Notes under the pieces: model-generated | The model's input: the letters and a program-made list of their open reading frames with translations, nothing else | What the model was told of the DNA's origin: nothing | Database searches by the model: none | Translations under genes and position numbers: made by a program | NCBI RefSeq assembly: GCF_048773025.1 | Contig: NC_133572.1 | Location: 9,501,001 to 9,565,000, forward strand | Reading direction: 5' to 3' | DNA length: 64,000 nucleotides | From: Camelus bactrianus | Taxonomy: Eukaryota; Chordata; Mammalia; Artiodactyla; Camelidae | In this document: piece by piece, positions 39,801 to 52,675 of the stretch | Layout: each line of letters opens with the position of its first letter | Position numbering within the stretch: the first letter of the stretch is position 1

Positions 39801-40100
39801 TCCCCAATTACTGTCAGTAATTCATTCAGAGAAAGGTATTTTATACATAATTATTACTGGAGAGGAGAGGTTATCCTTAAGCATCCATGACACAGTTTAT
39901 AGTTTATAAATACCATGTAATCGTTAATTGCTGCCACTGAAATAAAACATCCTAGGTGAGAATGAGGAGAGAAAGGAGAAAAGCCAGGAAGGAGAGAGAA
40001 AAGTTCTCATCATAAAATAACCAAACCTCCTCATCGCTGGCATCTCAAAGGATCACAGGCCTATTCGACCACAGACCAAGGGCTTCAATCTCATATAGAA
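36835..40100. other. No gene recognised
   Basis: Unique intron sequence with an (AAAC)n run near 37146-37170 and (GA)n at 37297-37314. Several 60-100 codon ORFs lack recognisable domains. Confidence 0.5.
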
Positions 40101-40104
40101 GAAC

Positions 40105-40365
40105 AATGGCTCACACTGATTGAGCACTTAGTTGTCAGGCACTGTTCTAAGTAGGATCATGGATTCTTCCACTTAATACTTGCAATGCCAACTGAAGCAG
40201 CCTTTTACTCACCAAACACTTAGCACCTTCGTGCGTCAAGCCCTAGTCTGGGTAATGAAGTTATTGTACTGATCAAAACACACACCGATGTCTGCATTCT
40301 GTAATTTACATTCTAGCACAGCAGGGATTTGAATCCCAGAAGTCTGGCTACTGGGCTACTGGTAA
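40105..40365 (-). repeat. MIR with an L2 3' end inserted
   Basis: The reverse MIR begins attgagcacttagttgtcag gcactgttctaag and resumes after about 40317 with cagcagggatttgaatccca gaagtctggctactg. Between them, 40200-40317 reads as a reverse L2 3' end (caccaaacacttagcacctt ... aatttacattctag). Confidence 0.65.
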
Positions 40366-40550
40366 ACGCATTAGAGTTACCAGCAGGTGTCACAAAATGC
40401 AGCCTCTTTGGGAGACCGATGAGAATCTCATGGATCACAAATAGTTCAATGTGAATCAATTGGGAGACATTTGCGTTCTGTGACTGACATTGCCAGAGAA
40501 CACTGAGCTCTTCTCCACGGGAATAGTAGGAGCGGGGCGTGAAACAGACA

Positions 40551-40772
40551 AGAGCTGGCACTTGGGGTCAGCACGACGGGGTTTAAGTTCTGGCTCTGCC
40601 ACTTACAACATGTACACTCTGGGCAAGTTTTAAACCTCTCCGAGCCTCATCTGGAAGAGAGAAATTATAACAAGACCGACATTCCTTGTGTTGCGGTGAA
40701 CTATGACATAATATAAACAGAATGCTTTGTAAAGTGCCTGGCATTATAGAAAGCAAACCATTCTTATTATTT
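40551..40772 (+). repeat. MIR SINE, nearly full length
   Basis: gtttaagttctggctctgcc acttac... ctctgggcaagttttaaacc... taaagtgcctggcattatag. Confidence 0.88.
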
Positions 40773-41021
40773 GTTGTTTATGGGCCTGCAAACCTCAGCA
40801 AGAGAACATCAGAAGCTGATTGCAATCATCTTGGAAAGTCAGCCCCGAGCTGTATGAACGCCTGGCTCCACCGACTGAGACAGAGCAGCGGTCTCTAGGC
40901 CGTCTGTGTTCAGTGCGTGCACCGGCGAAGACACACAGAGAGAAAGGACACAACACCCTGCGCTATCCTGGGGCGCCAGTTAGCATGACTCAAACTGAGC
41001 ACCCGTATAAGGAGCCAATAT

Positions 41022-41220
41022 CTTTTTTTTAAACTGATGTATAGTCAGTTACAATGCATCAATTTCTGGTACATAGCATAATGTCCCAGCCATGCATATA
41101 TATACATATATTTGTTTTCATATTCTTTTTTGTTAAAGGTTATTACAAGATTTTTTTTTCCCTGCCTGTAGATACATCTACCACCTGCTATTTCAACCTT
41201 CCCATTCTGACTACAACTCT
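41022..41220 (-). repeat. Cetartiodactyl-type L1 3' end
   Basis: aaactgatgtatagtcagtt acaatgcatcaatttctggt acatagcat... ttcatattctttttt is the reverse L1 3'UTR found in camel, whale and ruminant relatives. Homologous to 62255-62500 in the same orientation. Confidence 0.75.
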
Positions 41221-41224
41221 CTAC

Positions 41225-43080
41225 TCCTAGGGTAGAGCCAGTTACATGTTTTTCTTATATTCCTATATTCTAGACCAGTGTTTGCCACATATGGAGTTAA
41301 AACGCTAAATATGAGACTAAATAGAGACTTACTAGTAAGCCCATTAGTATCTAAAAATGTTCCATACCTTTAAAAAATGCAGAAAACACTGCCGTTCATA
41401 TTTAGTTTAGGGTCTGATTTTCTGGAGTGCACTCTTGGCCAGCACAAACACACACGCTCACATACACACACTTATCAAATAAAAATGGTGATTTGAAAAT
41501 TCTCTCATTTAATCTAATGGCTAGTCCAGTATCTTTAAAATGTGGAACTTGAAGAATTCAGTTTTGTTTCTAACTTTATCGACACATCTTTATAGAAAAA
41601 GCATTCTTAGATGAAAATGAACTTGATATTTTGTGGCAAGTTCTTTCTTTTGGTCTGCATTTGTCCCTCAGTAAAATGAAATCCTTTTGTTGTAATAAAA
41701 TTACTCTACAGGAGTTTTTGAGCCATTCAAACCAGAGCACTTTAGAAATAAAACCTATCAATAGTGTGAATGATATTAGAATTCGGCACGAGATGCCAGG
41801 ACTAAATAGACTTGACTGAGCAGATAGACAAGGGTACATGAGAGATTATAATGATTATACTGTAGGTGGCCAAGTAAGAGAGAAGTGTTTACTAACTGTG
41901 TCAATGCTACACTGCATAAATAAACAATAATAAAAAGAATCTTGTTTCATTACACCTGAAATGAAACACATTTACAAAACCTCATATTTTCCTGTGAAGG
42001 CTGGTCTGAGGAATTTCTTAATTTGTACCGAACAAAGCTTCCTTTTAACTGAATCTGAAAAAATGTCCCGAGAAAACTACAAGTTTTTCCATTTTGCCAT
42101 CAAGGCAATAATTGTTTATGCTAATTATTCACCCAGAATAGTATCGCCATAATGTAATTTTGAATAATGAGTTACGGAATCAAAAACAATCATCAACGGT
42201 GATGACAGCGGTCCTTCGCATTTATGAGGAGTACCATAATCTTCAACAATATTTATTGACCCAGAAGTCTCCAGCAATAATTACTCATGAATTATTCATA
42301 GCAGATAAAAGATCTCCAGTTATCTGATGGGATCCAATCCTACCCAATCTGCCCTCATGAAATGTTTGAAGCCTCCTGGCATTTTGCCCTGTGTAGGAGC
42401 CTGATTCTTCCAGCTACTTGGTTCACAAGAACATCTTGTATTTCAGCAAAGGAAAAAAACATCCTCCTATTGTGATAAATAATAAAGAAAATCTCTGCAG
42501 TCCAATATTTTTAACACATCCCATCATTTAAAATTTTTGACTTGATGATATATCTTTTTTAATATTGACATCTAGGACTTTGACATTTTAAAATAGCTTC
42601 TGAGTTTTGCTTTTGGGGCTTTTCCAGGTCAAATTATTCATGTATCCTCCCTTTCCGCTCCACATTTTTCACATATTACATGTTGAGCTCCTCCATCTTT
42701 CTTTACAACTTCCATCCTCCCCCTTCAACACCTCCTTCACATACTGCTGCTCCTCAAAAGCCCAATAAGAGGTTTTAGCATGAAATCATAGGCAGAATTT
42801 GGACTAGAAATATTATTTTAAAAACGGAGCTACAGAACACTGTAATAGAAGGCTCTAAGATCTCTTGGTAGTCTCATCATAGTTCTCTCTGTTTTGGTGC
42901 CTCATTTTTCTCTAGTGATGGTTCAAGTGAAGTAAAATACTTTTTGTAGGTATTGATTAATATAAATGAATATTCCTAAGTAACAGGGGAAGAGAAGACA
43001 AGAGAAGGAAAGGGGAGGAAGGCACTTGCCTTCAACTTCAACTTCAGCACTGCCAACTCTGCACTGCATTTTGTAAGAAA
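41225..43080. other. No gene recognised; possible conserved non-coding block
   Basis: Unique sequence. At 41779-41792 it carries GAATTCGGCACGAG, identical to a cDNA adaptor. About 42100-42330 is rich in homeodomain-like TAATTA/ATTATTCA and GATA-like words. Confidence 0.45.
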
Positions 43081-43085
43081 TTTTG

Positions 43086-43348
43086 AGAGTGCTGTGGATC
43101 AAAGCACAGACACCGGAGGCAAAGGGCCTGGGTTTGAATCCCACTTCTGCTGGAGTTCCATCTCTACCTGTCTGACTCTGGGCAAGTGATTTACTTACTC
43201 TTCGTGCTCCTCAGCTGTAAAGTACTGGACAACAGTAGGGCCAGTTCATAAAGAAGTCGTGATGATTATATGGGCTCATATGTGTCAAGTCCTATAACGG
43301 AAGTTGGCCTGTAGTCAACGCTGTAAGCGTTAGCTAATCATCATGATT
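43086..43348 (+). repeat. MIR SINE, full length
   Basis: cctgggtttgaatcccactt ctgc... ctctgggcaagtgatttact... ctcagctgtaaagtactgg... gtaagcgttagctaatc. Confidence 0.88.
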
Positions 43349-43349
43349 G

Positions 43350-44120
43350 CTGGTTATTACCAGATCTCATTTGGTTTGGGTGCATAACAGCCCTAATATA
43401 AGATGATTATTATCACGTGAACGTTACTGAAAACAAAACGGGTGTACACCAAAGTTAAGTAAGCTGACCACACACACAGTGAATAAATGGCCTCTCAGGC
43501 TTCAAACCCACGTTCCTGCTACTGGAAGGAAACGGGACTGGCGAGCTGGCTCTGGGGAGCTTTAAAAGGGCGTCTCCTGCAACTGAATCAGCAGGATCTC
43601 CAAAGCTCTTCTCCCTCCCTCAGCGTCATTTAGTTCTTACCCCTTTCCTGTACCACCTGGTTGTCCTCTTTCCCCTTCTGATTCCAATATTGATGACATA
43701 TGTGAATTGGTAATGAAGAAAGCATCGTAAGTTTGAAAGAGAAGAAATGAGAGGGGATGTTGGTTCACTCCTCACCATCAAAATCCCGCTGAACTTACAG
43801 TATTTCAGTCTCACTGCCTCCCTTCAAGGCCTCCCCAAGTACTTCTTATTGATTTCTCTTCCCGCCATTGACTCTTACAGCATTTATGGCCTGAACTAGA
43901 CGGCTAGCACGCTGCCTTGTGTACAATCCAAGACTCAAAACTGCACGGACCTCAACATGTAAATTTCCAATGGTGAGTAGCTTATCGGATTTCACCGTTT
44001 GAAAATTTCATGATAAGATTTATCCTTTCTTGAAGGCTCTCCTTCTGAATCCCTCCCCAGTTGTCTTTTCAAACCAGCCCTGAGCCTGAATTGAGTCAAA
44101 AATCAGTCATTCTAAGACCT
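43350..44120. other. No gene recognised
   Basis: Unique intron sequence. A weak L2 resemblance at about 43600-43900 is not strong enough to call. Confidence 0.4.
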
Positions 44121-44124
44121 GTGG

Positions 44125-44312
44125 CTTAGTTGTATCCATGTCATACAACTGACATTGTGTTCGTGCCAATTTCCTGGTCTTGATACCGTACTGTGGTTAC
44201 ATGAGGTGTGATCACCGGGGTTAGGGGGACACCAGGTGAAGGGTCCACAGGAGCTCTCTGCACTGCCTTTGCAACTCTGGCAATTTTCTAAAAAATATTT
44301 CCAGATAAAAAT
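44125..44312 (+). repeat. L1M-type LINE 3' end
   Basis: ttcctggtcttgataccgta ctgtggttac... ggtgaagggtccacaggagc tctctgcactgcctttgcaa ct... aaaatatttccagataaaaa. Confidence 0.75.
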
Positions 44313-44314
44313 TT

Positions 44315-45540
44315 GTACAAATCAATTATTGTGCTGGAAACTATCCCTAGCTGATTTCCAGGTGTAAGTCATACATGCCCCACAAAACAGTAAGGTCCCT
44401 GAAGAGAAGAACAATTCTGTAGTTCTCTGGACTTCCCCCCCAAACACTGACATTTTATTGGGCATATGGTGGGAGGATGGGAGGATGGAAGAGTTAGGAA
44501 CATAGCAGGATTTTCATCAATATTTGTAAATTGATGAGTAGGAGACAAAGGAAACCATGGGTTCAGTTTTGGGGACTCAGGGATTTAAATGTATGGTTAC
44601 TGTGCTCTTGACTTCACCTCTTTTGGAACGCTGCTAGAAAAACAGACTCAAGATATAAAATATTTGAATGGAAAAATATTCCCAGTCATTGGAACCGATA
44701 ACCATTACTCATCCTACCAAGTGTGGTTGAATCTTCCTTTAAAACATCAGACTCAACATGTGTTGCCAGACGACTAGGAAACTGGCTCAGTTATTAGGGT
44801 TAGTTGTAATTTACGAGTTTCCATGCAAAAAGAAGTCAAATATTTTTCAGACAGAGAAATATGTACAATTGTATTCTTACCTTTTTATTTTTGGCTTCAC
44901 CTCTTAAATTTCTATCCCATGGCAGAAAATAAAAGAGAACTTTAAAAAAATATATTAGGAAAAAACAGGAAATGCATCATTGAGAAAAAGATGTTATCTT
45001 TCTACCCCCCCCAAAGTGGAAACTTACGAACTTTTCTCCATATTGCAGTTCTGTCCATACAACTGTTGCATAAGTTTTATAAATGCAACTGTCAGCAAGT
45101 AATTTAAAACTATTTTTTCCGAATGTTGCCAAAAGAACAACTATCTTACATTATTTGGCTCTACGTTAGCTTTAACTGACTGATGGAGCATGGTGTTAAA
45201 AAGTTTATTTAGGTCAAGTTTATTGGGTTCAGTTCCTATGTGGTCTGCTTAGTTTCTCTCCATAGAATATCTGGTATCATGGTCTTCAGCCAAGTTTAAC
45301 TCCCAGACCTTTAACCTGTAGTTCAGCCTAACCCCCACCTACAATTGCCAAATAGCTCAAAGTATCCTCTTAAAATCAAAGCTCAGGATGTTAACAGTTT
45401 TGAAGCTTACACTGGTTTTTTTTTTTTTAAATAAAACTTACCCTACTATGAAATGAATGAAAAACTTCTAGTCTTAAGGAACCACAAAAAAACCTCACAT
45501 TTGCTCTGCCCCAGCAGAGTATTTTTTGGTCACCTAGTCT
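44315..45540. other. No gene recognised
   Basis: Unique AT-rich intron sequence. Confidence 0.5.
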
Positions 45541-45544
45541 ACTG

Positions 45545-45645
45545 CCACTAGAATGTGGCTTCATGAGGGCAGAGAGCTTGTCTGATTTATTTACCTTCTG
45601 TATTATCAGTACTCATGACACTGCCTGGCACTCAGTGTTTATTAC
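45545..45645 (+). repeat. L2 LINE 3' end
   Basis: gaatgtggcttcatgagggc agagagcttgtctg... actgcctggcactcagtg. Confidence 0.7.
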
Positions 45646-45727
45646 ATGCAGCTCACAAAAAGCTACATGCTTTGTCAAAGCTGAAAACACCTATTGCAAA
45701 TGGAAATTGAGTACTTAGCAAACTTAA

Positions 45728-45900
45728 ACAATGGTTCCCAAAATGTGGTCCCCGGAGTAGCAGCGTCCGTATCGTCTGGGAACGTGTTAGAAATACAAAT
45801 TCTGTGGCCCTCCTAGAGACCTGCTGAATCAGAACTTCCAGGGATGGGGACCTGGAGCACGTACTTTAACAAGCCCTCCTGGTGATTCTGAGGCATTGGT
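45728..45900 (+). repeat. MER5A-type hAT-Charlie DNA transposon
   Basis: caatggttcccaaaatgtgg tccccggagtagcag... tgaatcagaacttccaggga ... ttaacaagccctcctggtga ttctgaggca. Near full length, opposite in orientation to 9890-10067. Confidence 0.85.
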
Positions 45901-45904
45901 GTCT

Positions 45905-47090
45905 CCCGATATAACCCAATGAAGAAAATTCTCCCAAATTCAGCTCTGATCTGCCTCACATAAACTCGGCTATTTCAGTACAGAAGTATGCACACATATT
46001 GTGAAATAAGTTTCTGGAAAATGACCTTCTGTATAGAATAGATACTGGGCCCAATAAAAGTTGATCACTGTTAGGCACTTTATATAGCAGAGTGCCTTGA
46101 GTCCTAAGACAAGAATGTGAGACAGAAACAAGAAATGTTAAATTAAATATCAAACAAAGGATTATAACTGTAAGGTTTCCTCCCAGACAGCCTTCTTTTA
46201 TGGCAAATCTAAACAGAACTTATTTAATGAACATGGAAGTAATGTGATATGGTGTTAATGTCCCCACCGAGAGCCAAAGAACTTCGTTTGGCTTCACTAG
46301 CTGTAAATTATCCAAAAGACTCACTGCAATTCTTCATCACTTTGTTGAGCCAAATTACACCAAAATGGAAAATTCTATGATTCAATAAGAGCATGAAGGG
46401 CCTAAAATGTTCCAAAACCAACATATTTCTAGATGACAGAAAATAAAGAGGGGTGACCACATGCTAGATCCAAAAGGCTCCAGAAGAAGAAATTAAATCT
46501 AACAAAGCCATATTTAAGAGGGTAAAAATTAACTTCCACACCTGAATGAAACATACAAACACTCAGGTATAGGTTTGGGAAAATCTGACTTAGCAATAGC
46601 ATTTTTTTTTTTTTTAAACTTCATTTGCACTAAACTCCCCATGAGACAACACTGTGCCCACTGTTACCCTAAAAGCAACAGTGACCTTAGAATGTCCTAG
46701 CAGAAGCAAAGCATCCAGTATCAAAACCACAGCTGTGCTCTGGTCTGGTGTGGGCGATCTACACCTGAAATGTCATTTCCAGGACCCACACTTCATGGAG
46801 TGCACCACTGGAGTGGGACGGCAAGGAGGATTCCACAACTAGAAACCATGCTCTCTGCAGAGCAAATGAAATAACTATGAGTAAGCAGGCAATGGAAGAG
46901 AAATCTGAGGCCTGGGCTGAGGCAAGCTGGCTGTCTTCAAATACACTGGGGGCTGTTATAAAGAAGAGAGATTTAAAGTGCTCTGTGTAACTCGAAGGGG
47001 CTGAAGTCAATGAGTAGAAGCTGATAAAAAGCCTTTGGGTCCAAAGAAGGTAAAGTAACAGACAGGAAGAGTTGTTGTGATAATGCACCA
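45905..47090. other. No gene recognised
   Basis: Unique intron sequence with a poly(T) run near 46602. A 110-codon minus-strand ORF at 46759-47091 has no recognisable domain. Confidence 0.5.
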
Positions 47091-47093
47091 ATT

Positions 47094-47455
47094 TGGCTGG
47101 GTTACCATATCCAGTTGTTCAATCAAATATCAACGTAGGAGTTGCTATGAAGATATTCTGTAGATGTGGTTAAGATCTACAATCGGTTGACCTTAAGCAA
47201 GGGACATTAGCCTGAATAATGTGGGTGGGCCTCATCCATTTACTGGAAGGCCTTTAGTGCAAAACTGAGGTTTCCCAGAGCGAAAGAAATTCTGCCTCAA
47301 GACTGCAGTATTAACTCCTGCCTGAGTTTCCAGCCCACCACCTTTCTCTGCAGATTCCAGTCTTGTCAGCCCCAATACATACATACATACGTATATAAAT
47401 CATGTGTATTTTCTATTCCATTCTGTTTCTCTGGAGGACTGTAACTGATACAGTT
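47094..47455 (+). mobile_element. Probable MaLR-type LTR fossil
   Basis: ggttaagatctacaatcggt tgaccttaag, gtgggtgggcctcatcca and the end ctgtttctctggaggactgt match landmarks of MLT1-like LTRs. Solo, broken and ancient. The subfamily is not assigned. Confidence 0.5.
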
Positions 47456-47751
47456 ACCTAAGGATAGAACGGTCTATTTCCAGTAAGGCTGAGTTCCTGT
47501 CACTGGAAATATTCAAGTGCAGACAAGGAACCCACTTTGGTTACAATAAAGAGACTGCTTAAAATATATGATTACTGATGAAATTATAAAGCATGAATAG
47601 ACCACATGGTCTAACTCTTATTCATTCTATTGAGGACCCAGTCTGCATCTGCTTGGGGTATATAATGATAAATAGAAACAGCTACCACTCTGGCTTTTTG
47701 GAATAGAAGTGAATTCTGTACTACATACAAGCTATTCTAGAACACAAAGTT

Positions 47752-47801
47752 GGTGATCTACAGATACTTGTTGAATGAATAGTTGAATGAATGAATAAAA
47801 A
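47752..47801 (+). repeat. L2 LINE 3' tail
   Basis: atacttgttgaatgaatagt tgaatgaatgaataaaa is the L2 3' end. Confidence 0.55.
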
Positions 47802-50800
47802 TGTAGTGTAAGATTATAGGGAAATATCTAGGTAGATATATTTACATATTTTTTTGAAAATCTTCCCATCAAAAATATCTACATGTTGTAAAGCTTTCAT
47901 TTTTTAGTAAGGGTAAGTTTTGATTATCAAAAAATTCTATAATAAGCCAGACTTCCTTCTCCAATAAGGCATAAATCCAAATTATTTTCCTAAACGCTCC
48001 TCCCTTTTTGACCCCTTTATATACTGATTCTAAAAGAACACCCTGACTCAATGTCTATTTCCTTCACAAATTTGAAAGTGCAAATTTCTTCAGCATAGAA
48101 TCTACAACCTCTGGAAAGTCTGTAATCTTACATACTCAGTGCAGGAACACTGCCGGCTGACCCCTGGAGTGAGTGGTTTCATCCGGCCTCCAGTGATGGA
48201 CAGCCAGAGAACTGACTGTACTGCTTTTCCAGACATAAATGTTAAGGAACACAGGGGAAGAACCACCTGAATTTCAATAATGACAGCATGAAAGTATTAG
48301 GACCATATGCTAATCACACGTGTAATTTTTCCAAGTACCTTCACAGCCTATTTGACCTGCATCACTGTTAAAATAAAAAAAAAAAGCAAATAAATGTATC
48401 GTTTGACAGATAAATAAAAAGAGAGACATAGGTGGGATGAAGAAGTTTCAACCCCAGTCCTTTCAGTCAGTTCAGCTGGGTGCTGTTTTAAATCATTAGA
48501 TGACACTACAGAACATAGTGCATCATACTCTCTTTTGATAACAACGAAAAATGTATTCTTTAGCAGAAGATGATTCATCAGTCTTCTTACACTTGATCCA
48601 AAGCTAAAAGAAATGGAGCAGTACATTACAGGGGAGCTTTCCTATACATACAGGTTGTTGAGAATCTCGGCTGTATGGATTGGCTACACACCCAGGACTC
48701 CCAAGGGACTTTATCATGCATTGGTAATTCATTGATTACTGGAAATTTCTTATAAAAATAGAATTCATTAGGGTTTTTTTTATATGCAAAGTTCATATTA
48801 CAAATGATCATTTTGTTTCCTAACATAAAGTGTTTGAAAGGATGTGAAAAAGAACAGGTTGATTACAAAATGAGAAACATTTAGTGGCGAAGTTGCAAAA
48901 GCCTTGCACAGTCAGCAACTTGGATTCTAGCCTTGCCTATGGCTCCAAGAAGCTGGGTGATCTAGGTGAGAATCTCTCTCATATATATATATATTTCTCA
49001 TACATATGTATAGGAGTTTTACATATTTGCTTATCCCAGGCTGAAATCACCTATTTCAGACTGCCTTGTCTTAATATAGCTTCTTTCATTTTTAATGGCA
49101 TGGAAGAAATTATGCCTGTTTCTCTGAAACCACATTAATTCTCAAAGGCAGCTGTAGCAACAGGGATGCGTTTGCACTGGAATTTTGGCTTCAAGGCCGG
49201 TACCACCTTGAAAATTTGGCTGATTTCCCCAAACCCATAAGTTGGAGAAATACCAGTAATAAAAAGGGGAATTACAAGGATGATTTACAACTTTCTTCAC
49301 TCCCTTCTCTCACAGTCAGTCTTTGTCAGTTGCCAAGAAAACAAGTCAAGATCAAAATGGAACCAGTTGGTGACTGATAATTAACTGCAGGGAAATAGTT
49401 CCATGAATAAATTAGCCATCAGCTAAAAATAAAGGACAATTGAATTTTAATAATGTATTTCAATAGAAAAGAAGCAGGGACAGAGACATGGCCTTTTGGC
49501 TTTGAAAAATGGTTCTTGATTTTGTTTTGTCTTGTTTTCCAGTATTGTTTCCTTCCTAATTATATTTATCTTAAGAGGAAAGCTTAAGAATTTGTCACTG
49601 TCAACCTACAAAATGTTTACCCACCAATAAACAACCAATTCTGATGATTTTTTTTCCTTGCATTTTCTTTCTTTCCTTCTCTTTTCTTTTCCTGAGCCTT
49701 CACAAGCACCATTCCTCATCTTTGCTTTACTTTCTGGGCATGCAAGAAAGGTCAGCATGCCTTAAGCCTTGCACAGAAGTCTGACGTTTGCACATAACCA
49801 TAGGTATACACCTGCAATTTGAAAACACCCTTTTATTTTTCTTGGGGTGAAGGAATGAAGTGAAAATCAATTCCTTTTGGCTGTTTACCTCTTTTTGCTT
49901 TTCTATTTTTGCAGGTGAGGAAGGTATAAACACTTGAAAGCCACAGGGAACCCATCACCATATTTACCACAAGAAAACAGCTATATTTCCAGCCCCATCC
50001 AAACCTGTCTCAATGCCTCCTTCCTCCCTTTGGCCCAATCCATTAAAACACAATTATTTCTTTAACCACCAACTATGCAAGGAACCAATGGGCCTCGTTT
50101 CCAGTAATCTTTAAATTTCAGCGACAACCTAGGAAAGGCTTTTTCACACACACGCTCGCACACTTGTTTCCAGGAGCTGTGGATGTTCTGCAATCACCCA
50201 AAACACAATCTGCCCCTCTTACCTAAACAAATATTTAAAGAAAATTTCCCATTAAGGTTATACTGTGTAATCTTAGAACAAGAATAAACAAGAACGTGAA
50301 GAGCTGACTGGCACCTTAAGTAGGTAAAAAGCGAGGTCCAGGACCACTGTCAGAGCTCACACTCACGTGATGCACAAGCGGAGGCTACTTCCTCTGCTCG
50401 TGGTCCTGAAGCTGGACCCGAAGCCCGGGTGTTACTGGAGCCACAGATCGACTTGCTATATCTTCCTGAAGACTCCATTTCAGTCACTAATTTTGGGAGA
50501 AAATCATTTTATATTCAAACAAACAAATATACTATGGGTTAGCATTAAATTTTGCCTGTATTGTATATAATTTATAAAACATGCAAAAAAGAATTACATG
50601 ATTGTGATGAGATGCTTACATGCCCCAAATTCCCTAGATCTTTCTCCTCCTTCTTTTAGAAGTACTTTGAAAACGATGTTTAGGAAGCATCATACACGTA
50701 CACCATTGAGAACGAATGAAGGGAATGGACTGGTATACAGCTACCTGGGTAAAGAAAAAGTTCTAAAATACAAAGGTTAGCTTTACAGCATACCTAAGAC

Positions 50801-50925
50801 GCTATACCTAAGACGCTATTACTATTTTTATTTAATATATGTGAGATCTTGTAAACATATCTCAGCCATAAAAGACACATAGATGTTAAAGCATGCTTAC
50901 TGGAAAAGCCATATGTATTTATTTT
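47802..50925. other. No gene recognised
   Basis: Unique AT-rich intron sequence. A tandem 14-bp duplication (atacctaagacgct x2) is at 50790-50817. Confidence 0.5.
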
Positions 50926-50976
50926 CAAACATATTTTATTTATTTATTATTATTTTAATTTTTTTTTATTTTGGAG

Positions 50977-51086
50977 GGAGGAGGTAATTAGGTTTATTTA
51001 TTTTTAGAGGAGGTACTGGGGATTGAATCCAGGACCTCGTGCACGCTAAGCATGTGCACTACCGCTTCAGCTATACTCTCCCCCTG
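50977..51086 (-). mobile_element. Camelid tRNA-derived SINE (vic-1 type)
   Basis: The reverse complement reads from gggggagagtatagctgaag at the right edge through the tRNA-like head to aaataaataaacctaattacc. An A-rich tail (T-rich here, about 50930-50976) lies to the left. It is the same family as the copy at 1117-1251 in the opposite orientation. Confidence 0.88.
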
Positions 51087-51089
51087 AAA

Positions 51090-52425
51090 AGTCACATTTA
51101 AAATCAGAATTGTCCCTGTCCTAGTTGAAAATAAAACGAAAAAATCCTTTCAAAACCTTTTATAATTGAGAGAGAGAGAGGGGAAAGCAAACAAGAACAA
51201 GAAAAAGGAAGAAAAAAGAGCCCTCTTTGTGCCAAGGGAAATGATATCACATGCTTGTTTGTGTTTGGCACCCAACTTCTAGCCCAGCAACCTGAGTCTA
51301 TGAACTTAAGCCTTCATGGGTGAGTGCATCAATTGGTTTTTGAGTCAGAGGATAGCATTACTCAATTAACTTTGAGACCAGCCCTTTCAAGAAATACATT
51401 TAGCTACGGCACACAATATTTCAATTCTAAAATGAGAATGTCAACTGTGAAAGGAAATTTAAAATTTCAGCTGTTTTTTTCTCTCAGCTCCTCCCACACT
51501 TACTACCGATGTGAAAATGTGAATTCAGGAAGCATTTAGATAAGCAGGGTGTGCATTCTAGGTTTTATGGCAGGCCTTTTTGCTTTAGTTACTTGGAGCC
51601 GGTCACATTAGAGGCTGATGCACAGGAATAATGCCTTGTTATTACTGGCTGCTTTGCCCTTGGTCAACAAAGGTAAACGTTCACTCTGCTGGAGCAAGAG
51701 AAGACAAAGAGGCTGGGAAAGCTTGGCTCTATAGTGTGCAGAATCCACAGTGCTCACCACGCTAAACCAGCAAGCTCGCTAAGCCAGGAAGCTCACTTGA
51801 AGGCAGAACCCCAAGAACGGCCAAAACTAGGCAGAAGGAAGAAGAATGCTCTCAATATAGAAGACGCTGTGCACCCTGCAGTCCACACACACACACACAG
51901 ACTCCACACTTCTTGTAATTAACACGTTATTAACTTCTGCCTGGGCAGACACTTCTGATGTCAACTTGTCAACCAAAGATTTCTGGTTAACGTTACATTC
52001 TGTTTTAAACATCGGGGGCTTATCTATTACCCCAGCTGGGGAAGCCATCTACCGCATACCAGAAGCACTTTCAAATTTAAGGTGTGTTAATTTATTGATG
52101 GCACCAAAGTATTTCTGGTTGTTTTTCCAAGATTTCTAAGATACAAGCCAGCAGAAGTATTGTTATGATCATCAGTGGTCAAGCTGTAACTGACATTAAC
52201 CAGACTTTGGATTTAAGAGAAAGACAAACAGAGAACGTGTGTGTGTGTGTGTGTGTGTGTGTTTAGGGTGTGCTTATTGGTGATACGGAGTTTTTTTTCT
52301 TGTAAGTTTTCTGACTTTTACTGAAAACGCAAATACCCACTTGAATGTGACTATATCTTTGTATGTTTTCCCTAGAGAACTTACAAATTAAAAAGGACAT
52401 ATCTTGAAAAATTACAATAATATAA
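51090..52425. other. No gene recognised
   Basis: Unique sequence with (GA)n near 51167-51181, (CA)n at 51884-51899 and (GT)n at 52237-52262. Confidence 0.5.
52237..52262 (+). repeat. (GT)n microsatellite
   Basis: About 13 GT units. Confidence 0.9.
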
Positions 52426-52427
52426 GC

Positions 52428-52675
52428 TAATACTTGAGCACTTACTATGTGCCTTGGAGCTATTTTAAAACAGTTGCATGTAATAACTCATTCAATCCCA
52501 ACACCAACTCTTTGAGATAGGCACTATTATATTCTTTGTAGAAGTGCGGAAATTGAGGATTTAAGTGTCTTGTCAAAGTTGCCAAGTTCACACAGCTGAT
52601 AAAGCGTAGAACAGGGAGTCAGAGCTAACAGTGTGACCCCAGGGCTCCTGTTCTTGACTCCAGGGCATCCTGCCC
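52428..52675 (-). repeat. MIR SINE, nearly full length
   Basis: cttgagcacttactatgtgc cttggagc... taactcattcaatcccaaca ccaactctttgagataggca ... ttcacacagctgataaagcg. Confidence 0.9.
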
